Shown in pieces: positions 54,236 to 63,400 of a DNA stretch of 64,000 nt (positions within the stretch are counted from its first letter, which is position 1; each line of letters starts with the position of its first letter). Made by a program: the position numbers and the translations under genes. Under the pieces are notes generated by a model, which was not told where the DNA came from, did no database searches, and worked only from the letters and a program-made list of their open reading frames with translations. This DNA is from Thecamonas trahens ATCC 50062 (Eukaryota > Apusozoa > Apusomonadida > Apusomonadidae), in the NCBI RefSeq assembly GCF_000142905.1, contig NW_013657678.1, forward strand, positions 461,381 through 525,380, in the 5' to 3' direction.

Positions 54236-55063
54236 TTAGGCAGACGATGGGTCGGAAGCAGGTGCTGGGCGGGCTGCATCGGGAGCGGCTGGATCGGAAG
54301 CAGCTGCGTCAGGAGAAGCTGGATCGGTAGCAGTTGGGTCGGAAGCAGCTGGGTCGGAAGCAGCTGCATCGGGGACACCATTCAAGCAGAGGACCTTATC
54401 GAGAGCGGCATAGGTGTGGGCAAGGACAACGATCTTGGACCAGGCAGCTGCAGCGAGAAGGGCGGCGTCGAGAGCAGCGACAAAGCGTGACTGAGCAGTC
54501 CGCAGCGAGGACGGGACCATGATCCCGTACCATCGCAGCGGGTCCTTGACCTTGATAACCTCGTCCGAGTCCTCATCCCTGATCTTGGCCCCAGGAGGGA
54601 GACGAGCCGGGAGGTATGCCAGCTGTTGATCAATCTCGGCCAACCAGGTAGTCACGTCAAAGTGGGGATCGGCCATAGCGTCCAGGTGTGGAATCAAGTG
54701 ACCATTACGGGCGATACGACGGGAGAGGCCGCTGGGCGAGGGCGTGGAGGCGATGTCGGTGACGTTGGTCCTGCTGCTGTTGTTGTTAATGTTGTCGTCG
54801 ATCGATGATGATGATGCGTCTTCAGTGACCACCACCCGAACAAGCGCCCGCATACCAGCTTCGTCCCATCCGTCTGCGCCAATGCCACCCGAGAGCGTCT
54901 TGCCGTCAAACCTTGCCTTTGCCAGCGAGACAAAGCCCGAGCGGACAGAGGCCTCCACCTCGCCCTGCGCTTCAAGGTACCGCTCCCAGCTCTCGAGAAG
55001 GCCGAGAGCCACATGGTCTGCCACACGCAACAGCCTGCGCTCGGTGTTGGTATCCATTGCCAT
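54236..55063 (-). CDS. VMA22/CCDC115-type V-ATPase assembly factor
   Basis: 275 residues from ATG 55063. Two blocks define the family: an N-terminal coiled coil leading to RSGFVSLAKARFDG (CCDC115 has a similar GWLSLAKARY) and KDPLRWYGIMVPSSLRTAQS followed by a last helix (like DPLxWFGxLVPxSLRxAQ). Between them is a variable, Asn-rich linker. Vma22/CCDC115 works at the ER or ER-Golgi membrane in assembling the V0 sector. The C-terminal ~45 residues are an Ala-Ser-Asp-Pro array from a 15-base repeat (54240-54375) that is absent from known family members. A G12 run (C on the coding strand) lies ~125 bases upstream. Confidence 0.8.
   Translation of the reverse strand: MAMDTNTERRLLRVADHVALGLLESWERYLEAQGEVEASVRSGFVSLAKARFDGKTLSGGIGADGWDEAGMRALVRVVVTEDASSSSIDDNINNNSSRTNVTDIASTPSPSGLSRRIARNGHLIPHLDAMADPHFDVTTWLAEIDQQLAYLPARLPPGAKIRDEDSDEVIKVKDPLRWYGIMVPSSLRTAQSRFVAALDAALLAAAAWSKIVVLAHTYAALDKVLCLNGVPDAAASDPAASDPTATDPASPDAAASDPAAPDAARPAPASDPSSA
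54240..54375 (-). repeat. 15-base coding repeat at the VMA22 C-terminus
   Basis: Units of the type GGATCGGAAGCAGCT on the plus strand encode ASDPA-like pentapeptides. They are imperfect but in frame. Confidence 0.8.
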
Positions 55064-55323
55064 AGAGTCGATGGCGACAAGTGCGTGGGCTGGCGGTCTG
55101 GTTGGGTGTTGAGTGTTGAGTGTTGGGCGTTGGGTGAGTGTGGCGGGGGCGACAGCTGCGCACAATCGCTGCGCGCAGCAGCGGCTGGGGGGGGGGGGTT
55201 AGGAGATAAAGGGTTGGCAAGATTCATTGGTGCATGGTGCATCCGGTGGATGGCGCATCCGGTGCCAAGGGGAGGAATAGGTACAGCGTTCAAGACACAG
55301 ACTGGCGAGGCATGACCGAGAGA

Positions 55324-56064
55324 TCACAGACGCTTGAGGCCGCGCTTCTTCTTGCCACCGGCCTTGGCCTTCTTCTTGGACACGCCCTTGGGCGCAGCGG
55401 CGGTCTTTGTAGCGATCTTGGACGGCGGGGCGGTGGAGGCCGGGGCGTTGGTGGCGTCGGTGAGGGTGGTCGAGGCGGTGGTGACAGAGCCAGCGGCTGC
55501 CTCGGCGGCCGCCACAGGCTGCGACTTGGATGCGGCAAGGGAGTCGCCACGGGCCGCGGCGGGGGTGGCGTGGATCGAGGTCATGAGGCGCGCTCGCGAC
55601 GCATACTCATCAAAAGCCTCCAGCATCAGCTTGCCAGCGGTCTCATTGAGCGCCGACTCGGGATTGGGGAAGATCATGAGCGACTTGATGGTGAGAAGGA
55701 CGTCGCGAAGGCCAAGGTCGGGCTTCCAGTCCTTCTTGAGGATGTTGAGGCAGATCTCACCGGTCTCGGGCCTCACGTTGGGGTGGAAGATGTTGGTGAG
55801 GAAGAAGCCGGCCGGAGGCGCAGCCGGGAACTCACAAGTCAGCTTGAGGAGAACCCGGAAGACGCCACCCTCAAACGGCGTCGCCTCGGGCCCGGTAATG
55901 TCCGCCGTCACCTGCGACAGCTCCTCGCCAATGACGAGCTCGATGCCGTCGGGCGGGGACCGCTTCATAGCCTTCAGCTCCTTCACCAGCCGCCGCATCA
56001 CCGCCGGCGGCAGATTCTCATTTGTGGATGCCTGCATCATCATCATTGATCCCAATCCAAGCAT
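55324..56064 (-). CDS. UBE2S: Ubiquitin-conjugating enzyme E2 S
   Basis: 246 residues. The UBC fold begins NENLPPAVMRRLVKELKAM, with ITGPEATPFEGGVFRVLLKL, the HPN motif in TNIFHPNVRPETGEICLNIL (catalytic Cys in EICLN), DLGLRDVLLTIKSLMIFPNP and ESALNETAGKLMLEAFDEYA. A low-complexity linker leads to KKKRGLKRL, closely like the RRL-ending tail that docks human UBE2S on the APC/C. UBE2S extends Lys11-linked chains on APC/C substrates in mitosis. The long lysine-rich tail is as in animals. The start is uncertain: several ATGs lie in MLGLGSMMMMQASTNENLPP, and a 3' splice-like CAG precedes the codon for Ala in QAST. Confidence 0.93.
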   Translation of the reverse strand: MLGLGSMMMMQASTNENLPPAVMRRLVKELKAMKRSPPDGIELVIGEELSQVTADITGPEATPFEGGVFRVLLKLTCEFPAAPPAGFFLTNIFHPNVRPETGEICLNILKKDWKPDLGLRDVLLTIKSLMIFPNPESALNETAGKLMLEAFDEYASRARLMTSIHATPAAARGDSLAASKSQPVAAAEAAAGSVTTASTTLTDATNAPASTAPPSKIATKTAAAPKGVSKKKAKAGGKKKRGLKRL

Positions 56065-56756
56065 ACGTCACGTTGCCCAAATGTAAGTCCTTCATCGTCC
56101 TCCTATCGCTCCTGCATGCCCCCCGCCCCTCCGAAAGGCTCCAAAATTACAACCTGCCCGAGCCGACATGTTTTCCCTCCTCCCGACTGTCGACACAATC
56201 CGAGCCCAAGCAAGCTGCCTGTATCGGCTAGAAACAGGCCAACAAGCTCTACCAAGATATAACCTTGCCTAATATAGGCACTGTGACCCAGACTTGTGTA
56301 GCTGTTGGTTAGCGCCCGTACCAGGACTGTGACCTTGAGGATAGTGACGACATCGACTGACGAATGTCTCAAATGTTTGGTCACTTGGCGCGCGCAACGG
56401 ACGGCAAGAGGGCGGGTATGCCAAAGCAGAGGGCCTGAGGAAAGTAATGGGATGCCAAACGAGCAACCATGCAAATGAGAGCAAAGTGTATGCCTGCTCT
56501 ACGTACCATTGTTGCAATGTGTGTGTGCGAGGTGGTAGACCGGCTTGCGGTTGTCCGGCTTGGTCTCGTGGGTGTCGAGTCGAGTGGACAGAAACGGAAG
56601 CGGCGGGTTCATTGTGGGCGAATCGAAGACGTGCCGCTGCGACTGCCACAAATCGCTTGGGAGGAGGATGGGGCGAGGGTCACTGATGACGTTCTGATTT
56701 CATTGCGACTCGACTATGACGGCATGGATGTTTGTGTATGCTACACTGCTACACTG
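56065..56756. other. Intergenic, no feature recognised
   Basis: 692 bases between two minus-strand genes. It holds the UBE2S promoter. Nothing coding or repeated was seen. Confidence 0.4.
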
Positions 56757-57342
56757 CTACACGTCTGGTGAGAGCGATGTGTCGAGGACGACGCCGTAAT
56801 AGACCATGGCGAGGAGGCGTCGGCGCTGGGGATCAAGGAGCGAGGCAAAGACAAGATCGGGAAAGACGGCACGGGCCTGGCGGTTGATGTGGGCCTCGAC
56901 AAGCTCGTCATCGTAGCCTAGTGTGAGCGCCATCATGGCTGATGAGGACGAGGCGTGAAAGTAGGAGAGGCATGGATCCGAGAAGCCCGCCGACGAGATG
57001 AGCATGCCGAGGTGGTGCTCGTGTGGCAGCCGCTGAGCAACACGGAGCAGGACGCCTTCCAGTTCGCGAATGTGGACGGTTGAGGCCTTGGTGGCCAGCG
57101 CTTTGCACTGTGCCCACACATGGACCGGATCGCCGCAACTATCGGCGGCAGCGGCAGCGTCAGGGCGATGCCAGACGGCCGACACATCGATACCGTCATC
57201 GCCTGCGCCACCGACCTGCGCCACCGACTCCATTCCCCGCTGCCGCTCCATCCATGCCGCAGCCATCAGCTCGTATTCTGTCCCGACGTAGACGGTGGAA
57301 GGCGCCGAGTCGGCGTCGCCGCCGCCCGCATCGCCGTCGCCG
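56757..57342 (-). CDS. RRG7-like restriction-endonuclease-fold protein, 5' part lost in assembly gap
   Basis: The last ~194 residues are visible. VGTEYELMAAAWMERQRGME, then VGGAGDDGIDVSAVWHRP, VWAQCKALATKASTVHIREL and LGMLISSAGFSDPCLSYF match the Mrr-like/PD-(D/E)XK plan: a Glu in the first helix, Asp in GDDGID, and a Gln-Cys-Lys in place of (D/E)xK. The nearest family I know is RRG7 (DUF2034), a fungal mitochondrial protein needed for respiratory growth. Whether it cuts nucleic acid is unknown. A low-complexity Gly-Asp-Ala stretch borders the gap. The N-terminus, where a mitochondrial presequence would lie, is not visible. Confidence 0.65.
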
Positions 57343-58056
57343 NNNNNNNNNNNNNNNNNNNNNNNNNNNNNNNNNNNNNNNNNNNNNNNNNNNNNNNNNN
57401 NNNNNNNNNNNNNNNNNNNNNNNNNNNNNNNNNNNNNNNNNNNNNNNNNNNNNNNNNNNNNNNNNNNNNNNNNNNNNNNNNNNNNNNNNNNNNNNNNNNN
57501 NNNNNNNNNNNNNNNNNNNNNNNNNNNNNNNNNNNNNNNNNNNNNNNNNNNNNNNNNNNNNNNNNNNNNNNNNNNNNNNNNNNNNNNNNNNNNNNNNNNN
57601 NNNNNNNNNNNNNNNNNNNNNNNNNNNNNNNNNNNNNNNNNNNNNNNNNNNNNNNNNNNNNNNNNNNNNNNNNNNNNNNNNNNNNNNNNNNNNNNNNNNN
57701 NNNNNNNNNNNNNNNNNNNNNNNNNNNNNNNNNNNNNNNNNNNNNNNNNNNNNNNNNNNNNNNNNNNNNNNNNNNNNNNNNNNNNNNNNNNNNNNNNNNN
57801 NNNNNNNNNNNNNNNNNNNNNNNNNNNNNNNNNNNNNNNNNNNNNNNNNNNNNNNNNNNNNNNNNNNNNNNNNNNNNNNNNNNNNNNNNNNNNNNNNNNN
57901 NNNNNNNNNNNNNNNNNNNNNNNNNNNNNNNNNNNNNNNNNNNNNNNNNNNNNNNNNNNNNNNNNNNNNNNNNNNNNNNNNNNNNNNNNNNNNNNNNNNN
58001 NNNNNNNNNNNNNNNNNNNNNNNNNNNNNNNNNNNNNNNNNNNNNNNNNNNNNNNN
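57343..58056. other. Assembly gap (714 N)
   Basis: A run of N that removes the start of the RRG7-like gene and part of the divergent promoter. Frames that appear to cross it are not real. Confidence 0.97.
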
Positions 58057-58311
58057 CGTCCCCCGTCCTCCTTCCCTACTCCCTCCCCCCCCCCCCCCCC
58101 CCCGCCCGCGCCGACATACACCCTATATAACCTTCAAACAACATCCGATCAAACTGTATCCCTCTTCCTACGACCCGATCTACCTCTGCGCCCGACACCA
58201 TCACGTCCACCAACCTCAACCAACCGACCGCATTCACCTCTGCACCACCGCACTCCCGCTCGCCCTCCTCCCCTCCACACCCCACCACCACACCCTACCA
58301 ACACAACTACC
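58057..58311 (+). promoter_or_regulatory. Pyrimidine-rich upstream region of the RhoGAP gene
   Basis: 255 bases, almost purine-poor, with a C19 run at 58085-58103 followed by CCTATATAACC (58120-58131), a possible TATA-like element. The ATG follows CAACTACC. Confidence 0.45.
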
Positions 58312-60198
58312 ATGTTCGGAGTGGCCCTGCTCGAAAGCAGCGGAGTGCCGTACCTGGTTCAACTCATCACGCGGTTCCTTCTCAAACATGGCCTCGACAA
58401 GCGCGGGTTGTTTGAGGTCGTGCCCAACTCGTCGTCGCTCGCCGCACTGGTGGCAGAGCTGACTCGCATTGGGGAAGCCTCTGCTGAGGATCAGAGGGCA
58501 AAACTGCAAACTCTTTTTTCTGCGTCTGAAAAACTGGATGGCCGTGCCTCAGGCTCCGAGGCCGACTTGGTATTGGACAGACAATGCTCGACATCGACGG
58601 CCTCGCTCGGCAGCCGTCACTCCAGCGGCGATGTCGACGATCAGTGGCTCATCCCTGGCAAGCCGGCCTTTACGGTTGCCGGCCTGTTGCGGTACTACCT
58701 CGACCATCTGCCCGAACCGGTCATTCACTCGTCGCTCTACGCGCGGCTTGTCAAGCTTGGCTCCGAGTGCCAAGAGGCCAAGTCCGCGGTCTCCGAGGCG
58801 ACCGGCGAGGCGCTCTCGTCGCGCGCTCGCGAGACCATGGTGCTCAACGAGCTCGGCATGATCCTCCGCATCGGCCTCCCGTGGTCGCACCTCAAGACGC
58901 TGCAAGTCATTGTCATGCTCCTGGCTAGGGTCGCTGACAATGCCTCGGTCAACTCGATGTCATCGACGTCACTGGCGGTCGCGCTCGGCCCGGCCCTTCT
59001 CCGCCCGCCGGCCTTGGCCACCGTCACTCACACGCGCTTTGAGCCCGAGTACCTGTTGCAGATCCCGGCCGTTGTCCGCATCATCACCCTTCTCATCGAC
59101 CACGCGCGCCAGCCGGGCCTCTTTGACGTCGCGGCGCCGAGCCAGGCATTGCCAGCGGCCGAACTCGACAGCGCTGATGCGTCGGGTGATGGCGACGCTG
59201 CCGACGCATCCGCGACGCTCGAGGCCGAAAAGGCTCGGGTCAAGGCTCGTGCGGCAGCAGCGGTAGCAGCTGCCCGGCCGGCGACCGAATCCACAAAGCC
59301 GCAGCCCAAGTTCAATCTCAGCGCGTCGCAGACGCGAGTGTTTGAGACTTGGCGCGCTCAGCGCGACGCCCAGTTTGCCGCCGAGTCGGATATGGCCCGA
59401 CCGAGCTCGGTCAAGCAGTTTGCGCTCTCGCTCAGCGTCCTTGGCCGCCGCAATGTGGCGCTGGGTGTCGACCCGGTCCCACTCCCGCTCCGCGTTGCCT
59501 TTGACTACCTCGAGAACACCGGCGAGCTCCTCACCACCGCAGACCTCTTTGATCACGACCTTGTCTTTATCCGCGGCTCCATCGAGGCCGCTGTGGCCGA
59601 GCTGGACGCCTCGCGCAAGCCTCAGTGGACGCTTGCCGACACTGACCCTCACATCCCTGCTGGCGTCGTCCTGCACTTTTTCCGCCACTTGCCGGAGCCA
59701 CTCTTACCCGACTCGTCGCACAAGCTGCTCTCGGTCGCGCTCAACGCTCTTGTCCTCTCTGCTTCTCAGGCTACTGTCCCCGAGTCGCCGCGGTCCAACA
59801 CGCTTGACGTCCACGCACTTGGTCAGATCCGCTCGGTCATTGCCAATCTACCGCCCATCAACGTGCAGGTTGTCCGCTACATGGTGGACAAACTCACGAG
59901 CTTCCTCGCAGCCGAAGAGAGCCACGGCGTGACCCTCGAACGGCTCGCCAAGGTCTTTGGCCCGCTCTGGTTCCAGGGTCCACCCACATCGTCATCTCGC
60001 GCCTCACGCACCGAAGCCTTTGCCCTTCACTCACACACCGTTGTCAAGGTCCTCCTCCTCCTCTCTGACTACATCCTCTCCCCCGTCGAACCACCGCCGC
60101 CTGCACCTGCTGACCAGGACCACGCAGTGGCTCTCACCGACCTACATCGCTCCATCGCCAATCACCTCCAAGCCGTCCGCCAGCAAATGGCCCGCTAG
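58312..60198 (+). CDS. Protein with two RhoGAP-fold domains lacking arginine fingers
   Basis: 628 residues. Domain 1 (about 1-265): VPYLVQLITRFLLKHGLDKR then GLFEVVPNSSSLAALVAELT, GLLRYYLDHLPEPVIHSSLY, LPWSHLKTLQVIVMLLARVA and SVNSMSSTSLAVALGPALL. Domain 2 (about 365-600): VPLPLRVAFDYLENTGELLT, VVLHFFRHLPEPLLPDSS, LPPINVQVVRYMVDKLTSFL, VTLERLAKVFGPLWF. Both keep the RhoGAP core (LPEPL, helix with NLA-like LAVALGP and LAKVFGP). Yet the GIFR arginine finger is Glu35 in GLFE and Asp414 in DLFD, so neither should speed GTP hydrolysis. An Ala/Glu linker joins them. A scaffold or Rho-binding role is the inference. Confidence 0.8.
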   Translation: MFGVALLESSGVPYLVQLITRFLLKHGLDKRGLFEVVPNSSSLAALVAELTRIGEASAEDQRAKLQTLFSASEKLDGRASGSEADLVLDRQCSTSTASLGSRHSSGDVDDQWLIPGKPAFTVAGLLRYYLDHLPEPVIHSSLYARLVKLGSECQEAKSAVSEATGEALSSRARETMVLNELGMILRIGLPWSHLKTLQVIVMLLARVADNASVNSMSSTSLAVALGPALLRPPALATVTHTRFEPEYLLQIPAVVRIITLLIDHARQPGLFDVAAPSQALPAAELDSADASGDGDAADASATLEAEKARVKARAAAAVAAARPATESTKPQPKFNLSASQTRVFETWRAQRDAQFAAESDMARPSSVKQFALSLSVLGRRNVALGVDPVPLPLRVAFDYLENTGELLTTADLFDHDLVFIRGSIEAAVAELDASRKPQWTLADTDPHIPAGVVLHFFRHLPEPLLPDSSHKLLSVALNALVLSASQATVPESPRSNTLDVHALGQIRSVIANLPPINVQVVRYMVDKLTSFLAAEESHGVTLERLAKVFGPLWFQGPPTSSSRASRTEAFALHSHTVVKVLLLLSDYILSPVEPPPPAPADQDHAVALTDLHRSIANHLQAVRQQMAR

Positions 60199-60429
60199 TT
60201 GAAAGAGTTGCCAACTATTCGATCAACAAACACATCAACCTGTCCGCCATCCACACCAAGACCTGCCCGCCCCCCTGCCGTACATGTCAGGTCACCGCAT
60301 CAATGGGCAAGTCACGCCGTTTCTTCCACCACCGGTTGGCCATAAAACTTGCAAATGCGACAGAATGCCACACCACTGAACGCACCCCCCCCTCCCCCCC
60401 CCCCCCTCTCTTTCCCCACCTCGCCCTCT
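60199..60429. promoter_or_regulatory. Short intergenic with C tracts
   Basis: 231 bases. A C8 run and a C13 run separated by one T at about 60385-60406 lie about 25 bases before the next start codon, on its coding strand. Confidence 0.5.
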
Positions 60430-63400
60430 ATGGCGGCAACTAAGCGGCTTTGTGCAGCCGAGGTGGAAGCGGTCGTACTTGTAGAAGAGGTTAATCACTT
60501 GTATATGCCCCCGTTTGTAGCCTGTGAACAGGAGAGTCATTCCAGCACGTGTGGTGGTGGTGGTGGTGGTGGTGGTGGTCAGGTTGGCCTCGATCATGGC
60601 AGAGACGACGACGACACGCTTGTGCCACCCTCCACCTCCTCCAAGCCCACCACACCCACGCTCACCACTAGCAATCCTCTCCTGTCTTCTCCCTTTACAA
60701 CCTCGGAAAACTTGTTTGGTTTCACTCGTCACCCACATGCTTGCATCCTCGCACGGGCATGGTACAACAAGTGGCGCAACTCGGTCAGCTCGGCTCTCTT
60801 TGCTCCAAACTCACATCTGGCCGCTTCGTTGCCTCCAGAGTTGATGGCAAGAGCAAAGAGAGTCTTTCGCTCAGAGGCCGAGCTCGCTGCGGCAGAGGCC
60901 TCATCCTCTGCTGCTGCTGCTGCGGTTGCCGCACCTGCGCACTCGGCTGCAAAGCTCCGATCTTCGACGGCGTCGTCCTCTTCGTCTGCAGCGGCAGAGC
61001 TTGGTCTTGCTCCGGGCCCCGGGCCGATCTCCAACAAGATGCTTCTTGATCCCAAGGCCGAGTTCAAGGCCATCAAGGCCCTGCCGGCAGGCTCAGCCAT
61101 CACCGACTTTGTGGTCGTCATCTCGGCCGAGATCTGGGAGCTGCTCGCCAACACATACGGCGGTGGACCAAAGATTGTCCAGCTCATTTCGCCCGACCAC
61201 AAGCTCAACGTATTTGCCGTCAATCCGGTGGTTACCGAGCCTTGGAGCTCTTCCGCTACTCCATGTGACACTCTCGCCGAGTCAACTGCCGCCGACGCCG
61301 AACCTGCCGAGGGACCGTCGATTGCGCTCCGCGTGGCATCGATCCTCGGCACCACTGGATCAGCACTCGAGGCGTCGCTCGTGGCCTTTGTCCAGCCGCG
61401 AACCATGCTCCTCACCACCTTTTTGGGTTTTATTGTCTCGCACTTCTTCCCGGACATAGCCTTTGACTTTTCGGCGCTACAGCAGTTTGAGACAACTGCC
61501 GAGGCGCTCGACGCTCTGGCCGCTGGAGCGCCGCCAGGCTTTGTTGCCTACCGGTTCCCCGAGTCGTTTACTGGCGTCGACGATGTCTCCGACCTCTCAC
61601 CGGCGTCTCTCGCAGACGTCGTCGACCAGCTCGCGCCTGATGGCGGCGCGAGCGGTAATGCCTTTGCCTCCCTCACCCTCGACGCGCTCTGCAGCGACGG
61701 CGACTATGTTGTTCTCCGAGCCTCGGCGCCGCAGCTCCCAGTCACCGTCATCACTACCATCATGACTGAGCTCCTCGCGCCTGTCCAGCGCACGCTAGCC
61801 GCCATCGAGAGTCTCAAGGACGCCCCCACCCGGCATGCGGCTATGGACGAGCTGGCCCAGCTCTGGGCGTCGACGGTCGAGGCCGAAGCGCAGCACAGCA
61901 GCCGTGCCGAGGCAGTGACGCCGACGTCGTCGGGCCTCTCTACCCCGACCGCAGCTGGCCGTAAGACCTCACTTGTTGTGGACCTCAACCAGCTCGCCAC
62001 GCAGCTTGCGCCCGTCTCCGACTCGCCGCCGCCTGCGCCGCTCGAGATCACCGCGCCCAACTCGGTTGAGTGCATCCAAAAGTCGATTGTCTTTGGCCTT
62101 CTCCTCGCCTCGTCGAACACCCACTGGACGCCTGCGCTCGAGCACAAGTTTACCCAGGCCTCGGCTTCGTACGCGCTCATCAAGTTCATTGACCTCTTCC
62201 GCACCACGCCCTCGTTCGCCGGCGCGTTCTCTGCCACACTACAGCCGCCAAATCTTCGCCACCTGCACTGGTTCCTCTCGTCGCCGGCTATCGACGTCCG
62301 CCAGATCGCACTCATCTTTGTCGAGGTGGTCTCGCGGCGCGTGGCCTCTTTCCGCTACCTCGGCCAGTACGTCCCGGTTGTCTACAAAGACCTTGTTCTT
62401 GCCTTTCTCGCCGACGCCTCGTCCGGCGCCGGTGCCATCCTCCACCAGGCCACCATCAGCCGCCTCGCCGCCGCCATGCCCGACGCCAAGTGGGGCCAGC
62501 TGTACTCGTCAATGGTGACCCCCGGCGTCAACCTGCTCGATCCTCTTGGCATTTTTGAGCGTTCGCCGCTCCATACCCAGACTGCTGTACCACCGGATCA
62601 GATGCTCCTCGCGGACGAGGCGCAGTCTGCGCTTGAACCGGCAAAGCCCGCGACGGCGTTTGCTACTCTCGACGCGCCGCACACGGTTCGCACGCTCCGC
62701 TTTATCCACGTCAACACCGACTGGACGTCGGTCAAGAATGATGGCACGACGCCGGGCCTTGCGCCCAGCCCGCGTCTCGACGGACCTGAGGCGCGAAGCC
62801 GGACCCGCGCCATGACCACCTCGGGATCCAACTGGTTCTCTGCTGCCGAAAACGTCTCACGCGAGCAGCAGGCTGCAGTAGTGACCGACTACATTGCGCT
62901 GCTCGACAAGCCGGCTGTGCCATCCAGCAGTGCCAGCAGCGATGTGGCCCATTCGCCGTCGCGATCGTTGGCCTCTGTCTTTCTCCCACCGACTGATGAA
63001 GGAGATGGCCTCACCAAGCCCAAGCTCGAGGCTTCGGCCGTGGCCGACCTTGCCGACGCGGTTCTCGCCGAGTTTGACCTCGACCACTTTGGGCCCGACG
63101 GCGAGGTCCCCAGCTCGGACCACCCTATCATGCCGTTTCTGGCCTCGGTCTACACTCGGCAGTGGCAGCTTGTCGGGCGTGTGCGGAAGCGAGCCGCTGT
63201 GGTCCAAGCCCAGCTCGACGAGGTGGCTATGGCGAAATCGAACCGAGCAAAACTCCTCGACAGCGTCGGCCCTGGCGAGAGCCTCCCACCTCGGGCTGCA
63301 ACCAAGGTGAAGCAACTCGAACGCAAGATCAAGATCCGACAGAACAAGCTGTTGAAGGCCGAGGGAGCGCTCGAAGAGACACGGACCGAGCTGGAGGCTG

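Noticed and set aside
57023-58462. Long open frames running through the 714-base gap
   Set aside because: N codons hide stops; the RhoGAP start is set by the ATG at 58312 and the RRG7-like frame cannot be followed into the gap.
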